Positions 62,190 to 64,000 of a stretch of 64,000 nt of DNA are shown piece by piece. The notes beneath the pieces were generated by a model. It was not told the DNA's origin and did not search any database. It saw only the letters and a program-made list of their open reading frames with translations. Origin of the DNA: Cyanobacteria bacterium SIG28 (GTDB lineage Bacteria; Cyanobacteriota; Vampirovibrionia; Gastranaerophilales; Gastranaerophilaceae); the NCBI GenBank assembly GCA_015152525.1, contig SUTU01000003.1, forward strand, positions 62,001 through 126,000, written 5' to 3'. Positions within the stretch are counted from its first letter, which is position 1. The number at the start of each line of letters is the position of its first letter. The translations under genes and the position numbers were made by a program.

Positions 62190-62825
62190 CTAGAATCCGT
62201 TTTCTTGTAAAAATTCAAGAGTTATTCTTGACTTATTATCACTTGTTAATAAAAATTTTTCAATATATTTTGCTAAAATATCAACTTCAATGTTTACAAA
62301 ATCGCCTTTTTGTAACATTTTTAGATTAGTATTTTCATATGTATGCGGAATAATTGCAATTTTAACAATGTTGTTTTTGATATCAGCAACTGTCAAACTA
62401 ATTCCGTTTATTGTAATAGAACCCTTATGAACCACATATTTTGCTTGTTCATTTTTGAGTTCAAATTCTATTTCGTAAAACTCATTAAGCTTAGTTAAGT
62501 TTACGAGTTTGCCAAGACTATCAATGTGTCCTGAAACAATATGACCGCCAAATCTTCCATTTGCAGGCATTGCTCGTTCTAAGTTTACGATATCATTTTT
62601 TTGTAAATTGTTTAAGGTTGTTACGTGGAGTGTTTCTTGAGATATAGCCGCTGAAAAAGTATTTGAAGTTATATTTGTTACTGTTAGGCAAACCCCGTTA
62701 ACAGCAATGCTATCGCCCATTTTTGTGTCTTTCAGCACTTTATTGCACTCAATCGTAACAGTCGACTTAGAGTCTTTATTTATGTTAATAACACGACCGA
62801 TTTCTTCTATAATACCCGTAAACAT
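62190..62825 (-). CDS. ribE: Riboflavin synthase alpha subunit
   Basis: 211 residues, two lumazine-binding repeats, each beginning near MFTGIIEEIG and GGHIVSGHIDSLG. It dismutates two 6,7-dimethyl-8-ribityllumazine into riboflavin. Upstream of ribBA in the operon; ribH and ribD are not seen. The 105-base leader to the next gene shows no FMN riboswitch consensus. Confidence 0.94.
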   Translation of the reverse strand: MFTGIIEEIGRVININKDSKSTVTIECNKVLKDTKMGDSIAVNGVCLTVTNITSNTFSAAISQETLHVTTLNNLQKNDIVNLERAMPANGRFGGHIVSGHIDSLGKLVNLTKLNEFYEIEFELKNEQAKYVVHKGSITINGISLTVADIKNNIVKIAIIPHTYENTNLKMLQKGDFVNIEVDILAKYIEKFLLTSDNKSRITLEFLQENGF

Positions 62826-62930
62826 AGTAGCATTTTACCATAAAAAGTTGTCTTATGAAACTTTTTGTAAAGAACTTGTTATATCTCTGTAATTGTTGAA
62901 AAAAAGTAGTGTTTAAATTAAAATAGAGTT

Positions 62931-63665
62931 ATGTTAAAAGTTCGTTTTATAAGTTTTTTTTCAGTTGTATTTATGCTATTCGCAATGAATTTTGCATTTG
63001 CGGAAGACGAAGCTGTGCCCGTTAAAGAAACTTATAAACTTCAAGGTACGATTGAATATGATGATAATCCTGTAGAAGTGATTTATCTTGATGAAAATAT
63101 AGAAAAACCACAGGTGAACATCCCAAAGCGCTCTTTGACTCTGCCGATCGGAGTCTTGAATATAACATCAAATGTAAATTCTCAGAGAAGTGCGTTAGCA
63201 AGGGCAATGGTAAACAGAAGTAATTTAAGCGATATTTTGCCATTAAGTGCAAGTGTTGCAGAACAAATCGGGGACGGATTTTCTTACGGGCAGATTTGGG
63301 AACAAGAAATGTCCAGTTTAGCCCAAATGCAAAATACAACGGCCTTTTTTATTAAGTATGATTCGCCAAAATGGTATAGCTTTACAACATCAATCAGGCA
63401 AGCAACAAACAGAGATTTAGGAACTCAATACAATATATTAAGATTAGCACCGGAATGGCATATTACGGATAAATTAACGCTGAAAGATTCTTTTTCAAAC
63501 TATATGGATCAAACAAGAAATAAGAACGAGCTAACATTAATTTATACACCATCGCTAAGAAAGTATGCTGATTGTTTGAAATTTGAGTTAGGTGTTGCAC
63601 AATCTTATTATAGATCCGGTCGACAAACCTCAGAAGTAAGTTTTTCAACAGGGTTTAAGTTGTAG
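62931..63665 (+). CDS. Unknown secreted protein, possible beta barrel
   Basis: 244 residues. Signal peptide (1-24, ending NFAFA). The C-terminal part has alternating strands with aromatic ends (WYSFTTSIRQ, LRLAPEWHITDKLTLKDSFSNYMDQT, LTLIYTPSLRKYADCLKFELGVAQSYYRSG), closing with F-K-L, as outer-membrane barrels do. No TonB box. I recognise no family. It has a weak ribosome site (AGAGTT) and precedes the FtsB-like gene by 27 bases. Confidence 0.65.
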   Translation: MLKVRFISFFSVVFMLFAMNFAFAEDEAVPVKETYKLQGTIEYDDNPVEVIYLDENIEKPQVNIPKRSLTLPIGVLNITSNVNSQRSALARAMVNRSNLSDILPLSASVAEQIGDGFSYGQIWEQEMSSLAQMQNTTAFFIKYDSPKWYSFTTSIRQATNRDLGTQYNILRLAPEWHITDKLTLKDSFSNYMDQTRNKNELTLIYTPSLRKYADCLKFELGVAQSYYRSGRQTSEVSFSTGFKL

Positions 63666-63692
63666 TAAAATAAACTAATTATAGATGAATTT

Positions 63693-64000
63693 ATGGCAGA
63701 AGTTAATAATAAAAAAATAAGACGAACTAAAAAAGTTGTTAATAAAGAAACAAAAGTTCAAGATAAAGCTTCAAAGAAAAATAAAGCAAGCAAGGGGTTT
63801 TATTATTCTTGTTTTACCGTAATTCTTTTACTCTGTTTATTGCAAATAGCTGTCAGTGCCATATTAAATATTTCAAAGGTAGTTTCTTATAAAGCTAAAA
63901 TCATTCAAATAACAAAAACAAGAGATGCGGCTTTAGCATTGAATGAACAATTAAAAGACAATATTAATAATTTTTCAAGTGCTTCAGGTTTGGAAGCTAT
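63693..64000 (+). CDS. FtsB/DivIC-like septum protein, 3' end cut off
   Basis: Begins ATG at 63693 and runs off the window; 102 residues visible. Highly basic cytoplasmic N-terminus (about 1-35, KKIRRTKKVVNK-like), one membrane helix (about 37-60) and the start of a coiled coil (KAKIIQITKTRDAALALNEQL) ending SGLEA. This order is that of the small divisome proteins FtsB, FtsL or DivIC, though identity among them cannot be decided on a partial sequence. Confidence 0.5.
   Translation, partial: MAEVNNKKIRRTKKVVNKETKVQDKASKKNKASKGFYYSCFTVILLLCLLQIAVSAILNISKVVSYKAKIIQITKTRDAALALNEQLKDNINNFSSASGLEA

Noticed and set aside
62826-62930. FMN riboswitch before ribE-ribBA
   Set aside because: The gap is too short and shows none of the conserved RFN elements.
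1-64000. tRNA or rRNA genes
   Set aside because: I looked through the gaps for cloverleaf and GGTTCGA-type segments and found none convincing.

Overview
This is one continuous, gene-dense stretch of AT-rich bacterial chromosome with about 70 genes. There is no insertion sequence, phage, CRISPR array, tRNA or rRNA that I can see. The cell is Gram-negative in design: it has a KdsD-type sugar-phosphate isomerase, an MCE/MlaD protein, lipoprotein signal peptides, an AMIN-type cell-wall amidase and signal-peptide proteins. It also has an SLH-domain envelope protein and an OmpR-family response regulator that reads like cyanobacterial RpaA (the stretch around [20 protein letters not shown]). FliO and PilT point to flagella and pili. 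No photosynthesis gene is visible. My best inference is a non-photosynthetic relative of cyanobacteria (Vampirovibrionia/Melainabacteria, Gastranaerophilales-like). That placement is inferred from family resemblance, not from a search.

Layout. 1-11.7 kb: a cut-off gene, a BaiN-like flavoprotein, folK, a DHA2 drug exporter with a palindromic operator, kdsD plus a DUF4127 gene, a short DnaJ, queE, a thioredoxin-like protein, rfbA plus an epimerase, rbgA and rplS separated by a 54-55 bp tandem repeat. 11.8-15.3 kb: lineage-specific membrane proteins around a DtxR-type regulator, then a Ser/Cys-tailed small protein. 15.3-22.8 kb: pilT, recO, uppS, an M14 amidase, an inactive M16 homologue, gpmI, prfA. 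22.8-26.1 kb: an unusual locus of unknown proteins with clear promoter motifs. 26.2-38.5 kb: amidase, murI, a histidine kinase/Nudix/chorismate mutase/receiver operon, fliO, a sialic-acid-type synthase and phosphatase, a Bax-inhibitor family protein, rmuC, the RpaA-like regulator and nadE. 38.5-49.4 kb: pyrG, gatC, an M48 lipoprotein protease, a BioD-like protein, rsmD, a nanE/ROK kinase pair, a large radical SAM protein and an intergenic region full of dispersed repeats. 49.5-64 kb: a GH57 glycogen-branching enzyme, a radical SAM protein, an FkbM methyltransferase, a HIT protein, speE, a MacB-like ABC transporter with an MCE protein, a lipoprotein, the SLH protein, a GNAT enzyme, ribE-ribBA, a secreted protein and the start of an FtsB-like gene.

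The most notable signal is regulatory. Upstream of several genes encoding small unknown proteins there are direct repeats matching the cyanobacterial HLR1 site, which is bound by RpaB/RpaA-family regulators: one perfect copy at 25847 and one-mismatch copies at 33788 and 51357. Next to some of them are promoters resembling the sigma-28 (FliA/SigD) consensus, TAAAGTTT-N11-(A/G)(C/T)CGTTAT, at 25882 and 49153, with looser versions at 22841 and 52386. With an RpaA-like regulator encoded in the same window, this suggests a repurposed cyanobacterial regulon in a non-photosynthetic cell. A second theme is nonulosonic (sialic-type) acid synthesis through phosphorylated intermediates, spread over nanE, a ROK kinase, a NeuB-type synthase lacking its SAF domain and a KdsC-like phosphatase.
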